Shown: positions 28,776-38,436, counted from the first letter of the stretch. The stretch is DNA of 64,000 bases from Bacteroidota bacterium (GCA_022711405.1 JAKLFC010000002.1:124001-188000); one strand, 5' to 3'. Notes: a model not told the origin generated them from the letters alone. Numbers and translations: made by a program.

Positions 28776-30674
28776 ATGAATTTCAGATTTTTGTGGATAA
28801 AACTGATCATCCTGGCGGGAATGTTACCGTTCAATCTTCTTTCCCAGGTGGATGCCGTTACAGGATTGCTGGCCACTGATTGCGGGAACCAGGGCAATGC
28901 AGGGGATATTTGCGTGGCTTTCAATAAAGCAGCGAATGAAGACACGATTTCTGAATACAGGATCATGGTGATCCCGGGTGAAATGCTCAGCACCTTCACT
29001 GTTGAGATCGCCAGCCTGATCCATCACTACACAGAGGTGACTCCTTCCGGATCCGATGTGTCCATCCGTATTGAGCAGCAGGCTCCCGATGTCAATGGCA
29101 ATCCGGTTGTGGAAGAGATTGAATATTACGTGTTTGCGCTCAGCGTGGCAGAAGATACATCCTCAGGACAGAATGCCCTCTCCGAACCCTCCAACCTCCT
29201 GATCCTGTCCACGCCGGACTATTTATATGCAGGACGAGCCGATGTTCCCCCACTGCATTACTCGGATCCGGAGCCGGATATCCTGATCCACGCGGAATGG
29301 GACAGCAGCCAGGAGTATTTCCTGGACCTGAACGGGGATGGCCTGGATGATTACCGGTTCTATTGCTATTTCAGCGGCGCGATGGCATCCTACACCCGTA
29401 TCGCTTCCATTTCGGGTACTGCACCCGATAACCGGATCATCTCATCCCAGCCGCTCTCCAATTTTCTGGTCAACAGATTCAACCAGGGCGATCCCCTGAC
29501 TTTTAACGATACCCTGGTATCCGAACAAAGCTTTTTAAGCCATTATGTATATAACGACGAGCAGCCTGATTTTACAGAAGGGTACTGGACAGGGATTGAA
29601 GATAAATATGCCGGACTGGTCATGTTCAATGGTACCGATACCCTCGTCGGATGGATCAAATTGAGCGTTCCTGATTATTCCACGATACAGATAAAGGAAT
29701 ATGCCTGGACGGTCTACAGCCATCATACATATGCAGCCTTTACTTATGAGATCAATGACTACGAGGTCAGTTTTACGAGTTTGGCGGAAGGGGAAAGTTT
29801 TGTCTACTGGGATTTTGGAGATGGCACATTTTCATGGGAAAGAAATCCCATTCACCTATATACACAGGAAAAGGACTACATGGTCCTGCATACTGCATAT
29901 AGCCTATCAGGATCGTTCATGGCCTCGGAGACAATCAACATCTGTGAAATGCCCACCGCCGGCTTTATCTATGAACTGACGAAATGGGGCCAACTGATCA
30001 TCCTTGACCAATCCAGCAAGGCAATCAAGTATCGCTGGGACTTCGGTGACGGTACTTCTTCTACCGAAGCGTCTCCGGAACATTATTACCAGGAGGATGG
30101 CACCTATCCTGTTTCACTGCTGGTGACCAGAGGGGAATGTACCGATTCTGACAGTACAGTGGTGGACGTCTGCATCTATCCGAAAGCAGAATTTTACTAC
30201 GAAATCAATGGCATTGAAATCTACTTTTACAATACCAGTCTCAAAGCAGATTCTTTATCCTGGGATTTCAGGGATGGCTCCGGATCAAACGAATCCAATC
30301 CGGTACATTCTTTTAACGTGACAGGCGAATACGACGTTGTGCTGCGGACATTTAACCAGTGCGGACAGGATTCTGTGACCCATATGGTGTATGTGGGTCT
30401 GGAAGAAACGGATAAGGATATCCGCGTGATGGTCTATCCTATACCTGCCAGTAATCGTTTATTTATTGAACCCATCTTTCCGGTGAACATACGAAAAACA
30501 GAGTTGTTTGATCCTTCTGGTCATTTGATTGTGTCAATAATGGATGAAAAGACCGGATACGGGATATCGGAATTTGACCTTTCTACCGTTAAAAACGGTT
30601 TTTATATACTTAAGCTTCATCTTGACCATAAGCTGCTTATACAGAAAATCCTTGTTCTGAATCGAAGGAATTAA
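28776..30674 (+). CDS. T9SS-secreted protein with FnIII-like repeat, YAGQ module and PKD domains
   Basis: 632 aa from the ATG at 28776 (MNFRFLWIKLIILAG); the signal peptide ends near LLSQ. One fibronectin-like repeat (about 27-145; EYRIMVIPGE) is very like the second repeat of the 22479 gene. The YAGQ-type module (about 148-310) has YLYAGRAD, LHYSDPEPD, DLNGDGLDDYRFYC and GLVMFNGTDTLVGW. Three PKD domains have the cores WDFGDG, WDFGDG and a degenerate WDFRDG. The T9SS sorting domain is VYPIPASNRLF ... GFYILKLHLDHKLLIQKILVL. It is the last member of the four-gene T9SS family cluster and a probable surface protein of unknown function. Confidence 0.82.
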   Translation: MNFRFLWIKLIILAGMLPFNLLSQVDAVTGLLATDCGNQGNAGDICVAFNKAANEDTISEYRIMVIPGEMLSTFTVEIASLIHHYTEVTPSGSDVSIRIEQQAPDVNGNPVVEEIEYYVFALSVAEDTSSGQNALSEPSNLLILSTPDYLYAGRADVPPLHYSDPEPDILIHAEWDSSQEYFLDLNGDGLDDYRFYCYFSGAMASYTRIASISGTAPDNRIISSQPLSNFLVNRFNQGDPLTFNDTLVSEQSFLSHYVYNDEQPDFTEGYWTGIEDKYAGLVMFNGTDTLVGWIKLSVPDYSTIQIKEYAWTVYSHHTYAAFTYEINDYEVSFTSLAEGESFVYWDFGDGTFSWERNPIHLYTQEKDYMVLHTAYSLSGSFMASETINICEMPTAGFIYELTKWGQLIILDQSSKAIKYRWDFGDGTSSTEASPEHYYQEDGTYPVSLLVTRGECTDSDSTVVDVCIYPKAEFYYEINGIEIYFYNTSLKADSLSWDFRDGSGSNESNPVHSFNVTGEYDVVLRTFNQCGQDSVTHMVYVGLEETDKDIRVMVYPIPASNRLFIEPIFPVNIRKTELFDPSGHLIVSIMDEKTGYGISEFDLSTVKNGFYILKLHLDHKLLIQKILVLNRRN

Positions 30675-30699
30675 AACAAATGCCATCGGTTATTCTTTT

Positions 30700-30800
30700 A
30701 CCACAGAGGCGCTTGGAGGTTTCACGGAGGCGCACAAAGTTAATTATCGACTCATTTAATCTTTGTGCGCCTCGGTGTTTCCTCTGTGCGCCTCTGTGGT
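30700..30800. repeat. Gene-boundary hairpin repeat, family R1 (full copy 2)
   Basis: Outer arms ACCACAGAGGCGC (30700-30712) and the reverse complement (30788-30800), with a nested GGCGCACAAAG / CTTTGTGCGCC stem. It sits between the convergent T9SS gene and rfbB and could terminate both. Confidence 0.85.
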
Positions 30801-30817
30801 TTAATAAACAAAGAACC

Positions 30818-31870
30818 TCAACGTTCTTTATACATCTTTTCGTAATACTGCAGATAACTCCCGGAAGTAACATCGTCAAGCCACTTCTGGTTGGCCAGGT
30901 ACCAATCAACGGTCCTTTCGAATCCTTCGTCGAACTTCACTTCCGGCTTCCAGCCCAGTTCATTCTGTAATTTTGAAGAATCGATGGCATACCTGAAATC
31001 ATGACCGGCACGGTCGGTCACGTACGTGATCAGCTTCCCGCTCTCTCCGTCCTTCCTGCTCAACTTGCGGTCCATGATCCGGCAAAGGGTTCTTACGATA
31101 TCAATATTCTGCCGTTCATTGTTACCTCCGATGTTGTATGTCTGGCCATCCCTCCCTTTCTGATAGATCAGGTCGATGGCCTTTGCGTGATCCTCCACGT
31201 ACAGCCAGTCGCGGACATTCAGCCCTTTACCATAAACCGGTAAAGGCCTGTTCTGTCTTATGTTATTGATAATCAATGGTATAAGCTTTTCTGGAAATTG
31301 ATTGGGCCCGTAATTATTGGAGCAGTTGGAAATCACCACCGGTAATCCGTACGTATGGTGATAAGCCCTGACCAGGTGGTCGCTGCTGGCCTTGGATGCC
31401 GAATAAGGACTACGCGGATCATAGGGAGTGGTTTCCAGAAATTTTCCTTCATCACCCAGCGAACCGTATACCTCGTCGGTGGACACATGATAAAACCGTT
31501 TCCCGTTAAACTGTCCGTTCCAGAAATGCCGTGCTGCATTCAGCAGGTTGACGGTGCCCACGATGTTGGTCATGATGAATTCCTTCGGACTCAGGATGGA
31601 ACGGTCGACATGCGACTCCGCAGCAAGGTGGAATACACCATCGAAACGATGGGTTTCAAATGCCGTCATGACGGATTCCTCATCCACGATATCCCCTTTT
31701 ACGAACCGGTAGTTGGAGGCATTTTCAAGGTCGGTCAGGTTGGCCAGGTTCCCCGCATAAGTGAGTTTGTCAAAATTGACGACAAGGGTGTCAGGGTACT
31801 TATTGACCAGCAGCCTGACAAGATGGGAGCCGATGAAACCCGCTCCGCCGGTGATCATGATGGAATGCAT
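30818..31870 (-). CDS. rfbB: dTDP-glucose 4,6-dehydratase
   Basis: 350 aa, extended SDR fold. NAD-binding ITGGAGFIGSHLV at the N-terminus; catalytic STDEVYG supplies the Asp-Glu pair that separates dehydratases from epimerases; YSASKASSDH gives the Tyr-xxx-Lys pair; the family signature NCSNNYGPNQFPEKLIPL follows. It converts dTDP-glucose to dTDP-4-keto-6-deoxyglucose, the first committed step to dTDP-rhamnose and other deoxysugars of cell-surface polysaccharides. The other rfb genes are not in the window; galE lies 99 bp upstream on the same strand. Confidence 0.95.
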   Translation of the reverse strand: MHSIMITGGAGFIGSHLVRLLVNKYPDTLVVNFDKLTYAGNLANLTDLENASNYRFVKGDIVDEESVMTAFETHRFDGVFHLAAESHVDRSILSPKEFIMTNIVGTVNLLNAARHFWNGQFNGKRFYHVSTDEVYGSLGDEGKFLETTPYDPRSPYSASKASSDHLVRAYHHTYGLPVVISNCSNNYGPNQFPEKLIPLIINNIRQNRPLPVYGKGLNVRDWLYVEDHAKAIDLIYQKGRDGQTYNIGGNNERQNIDIVRTLCRIMDRKLSRKDGESGKLITYVTDRAGHDFRYAIDSSKLQNELGWKPEVKFDEGFERTVDWYLANQKWLDDVTSGSYLQYYEKMYKER

Positions 31871-31897
31871 AGTTTATGCGCTTTTATTTATGGTCAT

Positions 31898-31968
31898 TCA
31901 TTGTTAAATTGATAAATTGTCAAATTGTTATTGATTGACTGCCTGCTGTTGACTGCTGACTCCTGACC
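31898..31968. repeat. R6 octamer plus R4 heptamer repeats
   Basis: TTGTTAAATTGATAAATTG-type octamers (about 31898-31930) followed by GACTGCC/GACTGCT-type heptamers (about 31935-31966). They fill the gap between galE and rfbB. Confidence 0.65.
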
Positions 31969-31969
31969 C

Positions 31970-32995
31970 TCATCCGACACCCTTCGCCAGCGCCTTCTCC
32001 CAGTTCCAGGCCGAAAGCATCATCTCGTCGAGGGAATGAACAGCCTTCCAGCCCAGCGTTTCGTTGGCAAGGCGGGTGTCGGCCCACACTTTTTCAACAT
32101 CACCCGCCCGGCGCGGCGCTATCCTGTAATTCAGCTTCACTCCGCTTACCCTCTCAAAGGATTGAATGACCTCCATGACCGTAAAGCCAATGCCAGTCCC
32201 CAGGTTGAAAACTTCCAGGTTGTGCAGGCAATTTCCCTGGATCATCCGTTCAACCGCAACTACGTGAGCCCTGGCAAGATCCACCACGTGGATATAATCA
32301 CGGATCGCGGTACCATCCGGTGTATCATAATCATTCCCGAAGACACTCAGGCATTCGCGCTTACCGATGGCAGTCTGGGTGATGAAAGGCACCAGGTTAT
32401 TGGGCACACCCAGGGGCAGTTCGCCGATCAGGGCTGAATCGTGGGCACCGATCGGGTTGAAGTATCGCAGGGCGATAACCCGGATTGGCAGCAGAAGAGT
32501 ATTGAACCGGAGAATATCCTCACAGATCTGCTTGGTGTTTCCATAGGGTGACCAGGCAGTCTTGAAGGGTGCGTCCTCGGTGACCGGAAGCTGGTCCGGC
32601 TGGCCGTACACGGTACACGAAGAGCTGAAAACAATATCTCTTATCCCATGCATCTTCATGCCATCAAGGATGTTCAGCAACGAAACCACATTGTTCCGGT
32701 AATATTCCAGTGGCTTTTCCATCGACTCCCCTGCAGCTTTGAAGGCGGCAAAATGAATGATGCCCGAAAGCTGTTCATGCCTGGCAAAAAAATCGGCGGT
32801 CCTTTCCCTGTCAACCAGGTCGAACTGTTCGAAGGCAGGCCTGATCCCGGTGATCTTCCTGATTTGATCCAGCACCTCAACGGAAGAGTTCGACAGATCA
32901 TCCACGATCACCACCTCATACCCATGCTGCTGCAGCTCCACCACGGTGTGCGAGCCGATAAAGCCCGTGCCTCCTGTGACCAGTATTTTCTTCAT
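31970..32995 (-). CDS. galE: UDP-glucose 4-epimerase
   Basis: 341 aa, extended SDR. Opens with MKKILVTGGTGFIGSHTVVEL (NAD loop; partly quoted), contains the catalytic SSSCTVYG serine region and YGNTK (Tyr-xxx-Lys), and the family segment RYFNPIGAH. It interconverts UDP-glucose and UDP-galactose for Leloir metabolism and surface glycan synthesis. It is followed on the same strand by rfbB after a repeat-filled 99-bp gap. Confidence 0.94.
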   Translation of the reverse strand: MKKILVTGGTGFIGSHTVVELQQHGYEVVIVDDLSNSSVEVLDQIRKITGIRPAFEQFDLVDRERTADFFARHEQLSGIIHFAAFKAAGESMEKPLEYYRNNVVSLLNILDGMKMHGIRDIVFSSSCTVYGQPDQLPVTEDAPFKTAWSPYGNTKQICEDILRFNTLLLPIRVIALRYFNPIGAHDSALIGELPLGVPNNLVPFITQTAIGKRECLSVFGNDYDTPDGTAIRDYIHVVDLARAHVVAVERMIQGNCLHNLEVFNLGTGIGFTVMEVIQSFERVSGVKLNYRIAPRRAGDVEKVWADTRLANETLGWKAVHSLDEMMLSAWNWEKALAKGVG

Positions 32996-33057
32996 GTGGA
33001 TCTATTATTCAATGAGTAAAAGTACGTCCTTTTTGGAACTTGTGCTCCATTATTCAC

Positions 33058-33116
33058 CTGGAATTTGGATTTTGGGATTTGTTTGGAATTTGGATTTTGG
33101 GATTTGGATTTTTTTC
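33058..33116. repeat. R2 repeat (reverse orientation)
   Basis: Two tandem copies of a unit of about 25 bp of the type GGAATTTGGATTTTGGG, the reverse complement of the R2 family. It lies in the leader region of the Fe-S reductase gene and creates a false in-frame extension rich in Phe, Gly and Trp. Confidence 0.8.
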
Positions 33117-33151
33117 CCTATCCTTGTGTGACTTTCAAAACCAACGTCATC

Positions 33152-35257
33152 ATGCTTAAACAGATCCTTTTCGCCGTTGCCCTTGCCATCACCCTGGGCA
33201 TCTTTGCCTTTACCATCATCCGCATCGTCAACTATTTCAGGCTGACGAAATCCTTTCCTGTCGGGAACTGGGGAAAACGCATTTCCCTGATGCTGAAGGT
33301 GGCTTTCGGTCAGACAAAGATCCTGCGCAAACCCGTGATCGGCTTCATGCACGCACTGGTCTGGTGGGGCTTCCTGGTGATCCTGGTCGGAAGCATCGAG
33401 ATGGTGATCGACGGGCTGTTCGGCACCGAAAGGGCGCTCTCCTTCCTGGGGCCCGTCTACGATGCGATCACCGTGCTGGCCGATCTTTTCGCGCTGGTCA
33501 TCGGTATCGTGATCCTTGCCTTTCTTATCAGACGTATCTTTATGCATATCAGGCGATTTACGGGGATCGAGATGAAGCATACCTCCCATGCCGATGCCAA
33601 CTTCGCCCTGACCCTGATCCTGCTGTTGATGGTTTCCCTGGTGGGTATGAATGTCTTCTATCTCGTCGGGGCCAGAATGTCCGGAGAGGAAATCAAGGGT
33701 GTGTTCATCACGAGCAAGGTCATTGCTGACATCTCCGCCCTGAATCATTTGCCAGCATCCACGGTGCATACCTGGCACGAGATCTTCTGGTGGTCGCATA
33801 TCCTGCTGATCTTCATCTTTGCCAACGTGCTACCGTACTCAAAACACTTTCACGTGTTTATGTCAGTTCCCAATGTTTTCCTGAGCCGGCTGGAGCCCCT
33901 GGGATATCTTCCGAACATGGAGAATGTCACTAAAGAGGTCAAGCTGATGATGGATCCGGCGACCGCGTATGCCCCGGCGCCGGAAGGGCAGGCCGAAGCT
34001 CCCGCGCGATTCGGTGTGCTGGATGTGGAAGATATCACCTGGAAAAATTACCTTGACTCGCTCACCTGCACCGAGTGCGGCCGTTGCACCGCCTCCTGTC
34101 CGGCCAATATCACCGGTAAGCGCCTGTCTCCCCGCAAGATCATCATGGACGTAAGGGCGCGTATGAAAGAAAAAGGGCCCGGGCTGATCAGGGACAGAGC
34201 CTACTCCGATAAAAAATCCCTCATCGGCGACTACATCACTGCCGAGGAGCTCTGGGCCTGCACCACCTGCAACGCCTGTGCTCGGGAGTGCCCGGTGAAC
34301 ATCAACCACCCCTCGCTCATCGTCGACATGCGGCGCTACCTGGTCATGGAGCAGGCCGCCGGCCCGGGCGAGCTCAATGCCGTGTTCACCAACATCGAGA
34401 ACAACGGCGCCCCCTGGCAGTTCTCACCCGAAGACCGCCTGCTGTGGGCCAATGACCTTAACGACAGCCAGAACAATCCGATCCAGGTCCCGGTCATGGC
34501 TGACCTGGCCGCAAAAGGTAAAAAACCTGAATACCTTTTCTGGGTGGGCAGCGCCGGCGCCTTCGACGACCGCTACAGGAAGGTCACCCGCGAATTCGTG
34601 AAGATCCTGCATCACCTGGGAACCAATTACGCGGTGCTGGGAGTGGAGGAGACGGATTCGGGCGACGTGGCACGGCGTGCCGGAAACGAAATGCTCTTCC
34701 AGATGCAGGCCCTGATGCTCATCCAGATCCTGAAGGGATACGAGGTACAAAAGATCATCACTTGCGATCCGCACGATTACAATACATTCAAAAACGAATA
34801 CCCCGACCTGGGCGGGAGGTTCGAAGTGATCCACCATACTCAATTTCTGGTGGATACGATACGTGCAGGTAAATTACAGCTCAACAGCGGTTCATGGAAG
34901 AATACAAAGATCACCTATCACGATCCCTGTTACCTGGGCCGGGCCAACGGTGAGTACGCCGCCCCGCGTGAGGTACTGGCAGCCCTGTCGGCCACGAACG
35001 TGGAGATGGCGCGTTGTAAAAGCTTTGCCCTGTGCTGCGGCGCCGGCGGCGGGCAGATGTTCAAGGAGGCCGAGAAGGGCGATAAGGAGGTGTTCATCGA
35101 GCGCATCGAAGATGCAATGGCCACCGGAGCCGGTATCGTGGCCACCGCCTGCCCGTTCTGCATGACGATGATGACCGACGGGATCAAGTACAAGAACCGC
35201 GAGGAAACGATGAAGAACTACGATATCGCCGAACTGGTGGCGATGGCGATGAAGTGA
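33152..35257 (+). CDS. Membrane Fe-S reductase, probable ETF:menaquinone oxidoreductase (EtfD/Rv0338c type)
   Basis: 701 aa from the ATG at 33152 (MLKQILFAVALAI); upstream in-frame codons come from a repeat. Residues 1-245 form a NarI-like membrane domain with about five helices and histidines suited to haem binding (GFMHALVWW, VHTWHEIFWWSH). Two 4Fe-4S motifs follow, CTECGRCTASCP (about 307-318) and CTTCNACARECP (about 371-382). Two CCG-type domains then supply HDPCYLGR, LCCGAGGGQM and ACPFC. This layout matches the proteins proposed to take electrons from ETF into the menaquinone pool. The location, 2.2 kb from the end of the etfBA/acyl-CoA dehydrogenase cluster, supports that role. It is not co-transcribed with them. 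Confidence 0.82.
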   Translation: MLKQILFAVALAITLGIFAFTIIRIVNYFRLTKSFPVGNWGKRISLMLKVAFGQTKILRKPVIGFMHALVWWGFLVILVGSIEMVIDGLFGTERALSFLGPVYDAITVLADLFALVIGIVILAFLIRRIFMHIRRFTGIEMKHTSHADANFALTLILLLMVSLVGMNVFYLVGARMSGEEIKGVFITSKVIADISALNHLPASTVHTWHEIFWWSHILLIFIFANVLPYSKHFHVFMSVPNVFLSRLEPLGYLPNMENVTKEVKLMMDPATAYAPAPEGQAEAPARFGVLDVEDITWKNYLDSLTCTECGRCTASCPANITGKRLSPRKIIMDVRARMKEKGPGLIRDRAYSDKKSLIGDYITAEELWACTTCNACARECPVNINHPSLIVDMRRYLVMEQAAGPGELNAVFTNIENNGAPWQFSPEDRLLWANDLNDSQNNPIQVPVMADLAAKGKKPEYLFWVGSAGAFDDRYRKVTREFVKILHHLGTNYAVLGVEETDSGDVARRAGNEMLFQMQALMLIQILKGYEVQKIITCDPHDYNTFKNEYPDLGGRFEVIHHTQFLVDTIRAGKLQLNSGSWKNTKITYHDPCYLGRANGEYAAPREVLAALSATNVEMARCKSFALCCGAGGGQMFKEAEKGDKEVFIERIEDAMATGAGIVATACPFCMTMMTDGIKYKNREETMKNYDIAELVAMAMK

Positions 35258-35546
35258 TATGGATTATAATACCTTTTCATGCCGGAAAAACCTTACATCC
35301 TAAAATAGTCAAGCAGGTACTGAAAGCCTGTGAGTTATAAAAATCAAGCGGATACCCGATCAGTATATTTCTACATGATTTTGCTCCCCCCCTCCATCCG
35401 CCTCCGTGATCCCTCTGTGCGCCTCCGTGGTTAAAGAAAAAGAATCTCTTTGCCACACCTCCTATCCTTCGGTCACTGGTTGTTTTTCCCCATTAAATGT
35501 ATTATCTTTACATACTTATTATACCTGATTTCCATTCAACCCTGTC
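35258..35546. other. 289-bp intergenic region
   Basis: Holds a half-copy of R1 (35391-35434: CCTCCGTGATCCCTCTGTGC then GCCTCCGTGGTTAA) and the promoter of the next gene at 35480-35510. Nothing else was recognised. Confidence 0.6.
35480..35510 (+). promoter_or_regulatory. Predicted promoter of the 35547 T9SS gene
   Basis: TTG at 35480-35482, 20 bp, TATCTTTA at 35503-35510; the ATG is 36 bp downstream. Confidence 0.55.
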
Positions 35547-36638
35547 ATGAAAAAATTCAAAGCTCTCCTTTTTTTCGGCCTGATGGCCCCCTTCCTGCTG
35601 AGAGCAAATCCCATTGAGCTGCGCATTTTCAGCGAAATATATTTTGAGGGGGATGACTGGTTTATCGAGTTGGTTCATTTTAATCAGTTGTTCGGTGAAT
35701 CCAGCCTGGACAATTTCGGTATCCTTTGTTCTTCAGGTTCCGCCCAGTTCAAACCGGGGATCGATGTAACAGAATCAGGTTGGGTCATCATCACACAGGA
35801 TAGTATGCTTTCCCCATTGGCAATCAATAAGTACGGTGATTTTATTCAATTTCGTTTTTATCATAATGGGAGCTGGAATACAGTCAATTCACCGACCTAT
35901 TTCGGTGATATGGAAGACTCCCAGGTAAATTATCCGTTCGAAGGGCAATCCATCGTCAATACCACAATCATTTATGGGCAAAACTGGATGGATTTCTGGA
36001 CAGTGAAAGAAAATGATCCAACGCTGGGTAGCTCTTTTTACCAGGTGACGACATACGGAACATTATCCGGAAGGGTGCTTAACCAAAACCTTGAACCTGT
36101 CGCAGGGATACAGGTGCAGTATTGCCCTCCCTATTTTCTTGGGCAGAGCCTATCGCCCATTTTCACGGATAATGAGGGATATTTCTGCTCTCCACCTGAA
36201 ATGCTGGCCCGCAATTATGCGATTTCGCTGATTTGGAATGAAACCTCTCTTCTGGACACATGTGTCACAGTTGAGCCTGACTCCACTACCTGGTGCGACT
36301 ATATCCTGGATACGGTCCTGGTCAAAGTTCCATCATCCATTAAGGGTCAGGAACTTTCTTTTGGAAATTTCCCGAATCCGTTTTCGGACAACACCACATT
36401 CGTGATACAACTTCCCGAAGATACCCATTACCAGGAAGGACGGATAATCGTATACGATATGACAGGCAGGGAAGTATATGACCGGGTGATCGGACAGGAA
36501 ATGACGGGTACCGCACCGGTATTCCACCATTGGGATCTGGCCGGCAATCCGGCCTCGGTATCCCCTGGCGAATACATCAGCTGCCTTGTGCTGGACGGGA
36601 TCGTGGTTGCAAAAAATAAGTCCACCTGCGTCCGATAA
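35547..36638 (+). CDS. T9SS-secreted protein with carboxypeptidase-regulatory-like domain
   Basis: 363 aa. Signal peptide MKKFKALLFFGLMAPFLLRA. Residues about 20-165 form an unrecognised beta-rich domain (IELRIFSEIYFEGDDWFIELV, partly quoted) describing no known family to me. Residues about 170-255 resemble a carboxypeptidase-regulatory-like fold (GTLSGRVLNQNLEPVAGIQVQ). From about 270 there is a T9SS type A sorting domain (FGNFPNPFSDNTTF ... VYDMTGREVYD ... GEYISCLVLDGIVVAKN). It is not part of the YAGQ-module family. The next gene starts 17 bp downstream and is probably co-transcribed. Confidence 0.78.
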   Translation: MKKFKALLFFGLMAPFLLRANPIELRIFSEIYFEGDDWFIELVHFNQLFGESSLDNFGILCSSGSAQFKPGIDVTESGWVIITQDSMLSPLAINKYGDFIQFRFYHNGSWNTVNSPTYFGDMEDSQVNYPFEGQSIVNTTIIYGQNWMDFWTVKENDPTLGSSFYQVTTYGTLSGRVLNQNLEPVAGIQVQYCPPYFLGQSLSPIFTDNEGYFCSPPEMLARNYAISLIWNETSLLDTCVTVEPDSTTWCDYILDTVLVKVPSSIKGQELSFGNFPNPFSDNTTFVIQLPEDTHYQEGRIIVYDMTGREVYDRVIGQEMTGTAPVFHHWDLAGNPASVSPGEYISCLVLDGIVVAKNKSTCVR

Positions 36639-36655
36639 CATTCAATCTGCGCCGA

Positions 36656-37240
36656 ATGAGTGCAAAATTCCGGATCATCCTGGTTTCATCCACATTGCTT
36701 GCTGTATTGATCCTGAGCCATCTCCGGTTGCACTCCCAATCCCTCGAATTCTTTGAGGAGTCGCTTCTTTTTAAAATTAGCGGGGGCTTTTTTACGGTGG
36801 ACGGACAATATTATTTCAGGAACACCGGGCAAAGCGATATCCACCAGATCTTATTCTATCCCTTCCCTGCTGATGACCATCCAGTGTCAACAGACAGCGT
36901 TTCTGTCACAGAAACTCCTGTGACGGAGGAGCAACTCCTGGTTCATCGTTCCGAAAAAGGATTTTCTTTTCTTGTTCAACTGAAAGCAGGCGAGGAAAAG
37001 GCGTACCACATCCATTACCGGCAGAAAGTCCGCAACCATGCCACATACATTCTCACCTCAACGCGGCACTGGGGAAAACCGCTCGAAAAAGCATTTTATC
37101 AACTTACTGTACCGTTGGATATTCAGATAATCAGATTGAGCTATCCTCCTGATTATCAGGAAAATAATTTAAACGAAAGGATCTATTACTGGTTCAGGCA
37201 GGATTTCATGCCCGACAGGGATTTCGAAATTGAGTTCTGA
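36656..37240 (+). CDS. Secreted protein of unknown function
   Basis: 194 aa. An N-terminal hydrophobic segment (about 7-22, VSSTLLAVLILSHL) followed by HSQ looks like a signal peptide. The rest is predicted beta-rich, with pairs such as ISGGFFTVDGQYYFRN and LVQLKAGEEKAYHIHYRQKV, which recall an immunoglobulin-like or DUF4424-like surface domain. No catalytic motif is visible and there is no sorting domain. It starts 17 bp after the stop of the preceding T9SS gene, so the two are likely expressed together. Confidence 0.65.
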   Translation: MSAKFRIILVSSTLLAVLILSHLRLHSQSLEFFEESLLFKISGGFFTVDGQYYFRNTGQSDIHQILFYPFPADDHPVSTDSVSVTETPVTEEQLLVHRSEKGFSFLVQLKAGEEKAYHIHYRQKVRNHATYILTSTRHWGKPLEKAFYQLTVPLDIQIIRLSYPPDYQENNLNERIYYWFRQDFMPDRDFEIEF

Positions 37241-37280
37241 ATACTGGTTATCACTTTACCCACAGTCGGGTTCAGTTTAG

Positions 37281-37463
37281 TTTAACCACAGAGGCGCACA
37301 AAGGATACACGGAGGCGCGCGGAGGAATGATGATTAACTTTAATTGTCGATTGTCAACTGCCAATATTCAATGGCTGACTGCTGACTGCTGACTGCTGAC
37401 TGCTGATCCCTCGTCACTGCGTTCCTCGGGACAGGCCGCCGACCGCCGACCGCCGACCGCTAA
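37281..37463. repeat. R1 half-copy followed by R4 heptamer array
   Basis: R1 half-copy at 37281-37326. The R4 array at 37373-37463 begins with four or more GACTGCT heptamers, continues through a central GATCCCTCGTCACTGCG / CCTCGGGAC dyad, and ends with GACCGCC heptamers. It separates the convergent 36656 gene and etfA. Confidence 0.85.
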
Positions 37464-37464
37464 C

Positions 37465-38436
37465 CTACTCCCCCTTCATCTCCTTCACTGCCGCGATCAT
37501 CTCCGGCAGCACCTTCATGGCATCGCCCACGATACCGTAATCGGCTGCCTCAAAGATAGGTGCATCAGGATCCTTGTTGACCGCCACGATGCATTTCGAC
37601 GAGCTTACCCCGGCCAGGTGCTGGATGGCACCCGATATTCCGAACGCCATGTAAAGGTTCGGGGCGATGATCTTACCAGTCTGGCCTGTATGTTCCTCGT
37701 GCGGGCGCCAGCCCTCGTCGGAGACGGGCCGCGAGCATGCGGTGGCAGCCCCCAGCTCCCGGGCCAGCTCTTCGATCGGTGCCCAGTTCTCCGGACCTTT
37801 CATGCCGCGTCCGCCCGAAACGACCACCTCCGCATCGGTCAGCAGGATCTTGCCCGTGACCTTGCTCACCTCTTCCACGCTGGTCTTGAAATCATGATCC
37901 GTCAGATCGGGAATGAATGCCTCCACAGCTGCCACGCCACCGTTTTCCTTCAGTCCGAAGGAGTTCTGTAAAAGGGTAAGGATCCTGACCGGTGTTTTGA
38001 TCACGATCGTGGCAAAGGCTTTTCCGTTAAATGCCTTCTTATGGATGGCGAAAGGTTCAACGGTCACGGGAAGGCCGGCGATTCCAGCGCCCACACCCGC
38101 CTTTAGCTTAACGGCCAATCTGGGTGCGATGGCCTTTCCGGTGAAATTATTGGCCATCACCACCACCTGGGCATTTTCCCTGACAGCTGCCTGATACAGA
38201 ACCGATGCATAGGCCTGATTTACCAGCTGGTTCAGTCGTGCATCCCTGACGGACAGCACCCTGCTGGCACCATATTTCCCAAGGGCTGTGAGCTCCGTGT
38301 CGCTCACGTCACCTATGGAAACTGCGACAGTTTCCGTATTCAGCATCCCGGCGATGGCATGCGCGTAGGACACCAGTTCATAGGACAGCTTCTTGAACTT
38401 CCCGTCCCAGTTTTCGGTATAAACCAGTACTGACAT
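37465..38436 (-). CDS. etfA: Electron transfer flavoprotein alpha subunit
   Basis: 323 aa from the ATG at 38436 ([14 protein letters not shown]). Upstream codons in the same frame come from a CT-heptamer repeat and are not coding. The N-terminal ETF domain is followed by the C-terminal FAD domain with [38 protein letters not shown] (partly quoted), [15 protein letters not shown] and [10 protein letters not shown]. With EtfB it forms the soluble carrier that accepts electrons from acyl-CoA dehydrogenase. It is the last gene of the minus-strand fatty-acid oxidation cluster. Confidence 0.96.
   Translation of the reverse strand: MSVLVYTENWDGKFKKLSYELVSYAHAIAGMLNTETVAVSIGDVSDTELTALGKYGASRVLSVRDARLNQLVNQAYASVLYQAAVRENAQVVVMANNFTGKAIAPRLAVKLKAGVGAGIAGLPVTVEPFAIHKKAFNGKAFATIVIKTPVRILTLLQNSFGLKENGGVAAVEAFIPDLTDHDFKTSVEEVSKVTGKILLTDAEVVVSGGRGMKGPENWAPIEELARELGAATACSRPVSDEGWRPHEEHTGQTGKIIAPNLYMAFGISGAIQHLAGVSSSKCIVAVNKDPDAPIFEAADYGIVGDAMKVLPEMIAAVKEMKGE

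Noticed and set aside
33065-33151. N-terminal extension of the Fe-S reductase from a TTG
   Set aside because: Encoded by an R2 repeat found elsewhere in intergenic DNA; MLKQILF at 33152 begins the membrane domain.
37373-37463. Possible CRISPR array at the heptamer repeats
   Set aside because: Units are 7 bp with no spacers and no cas genes anywhere in the window.
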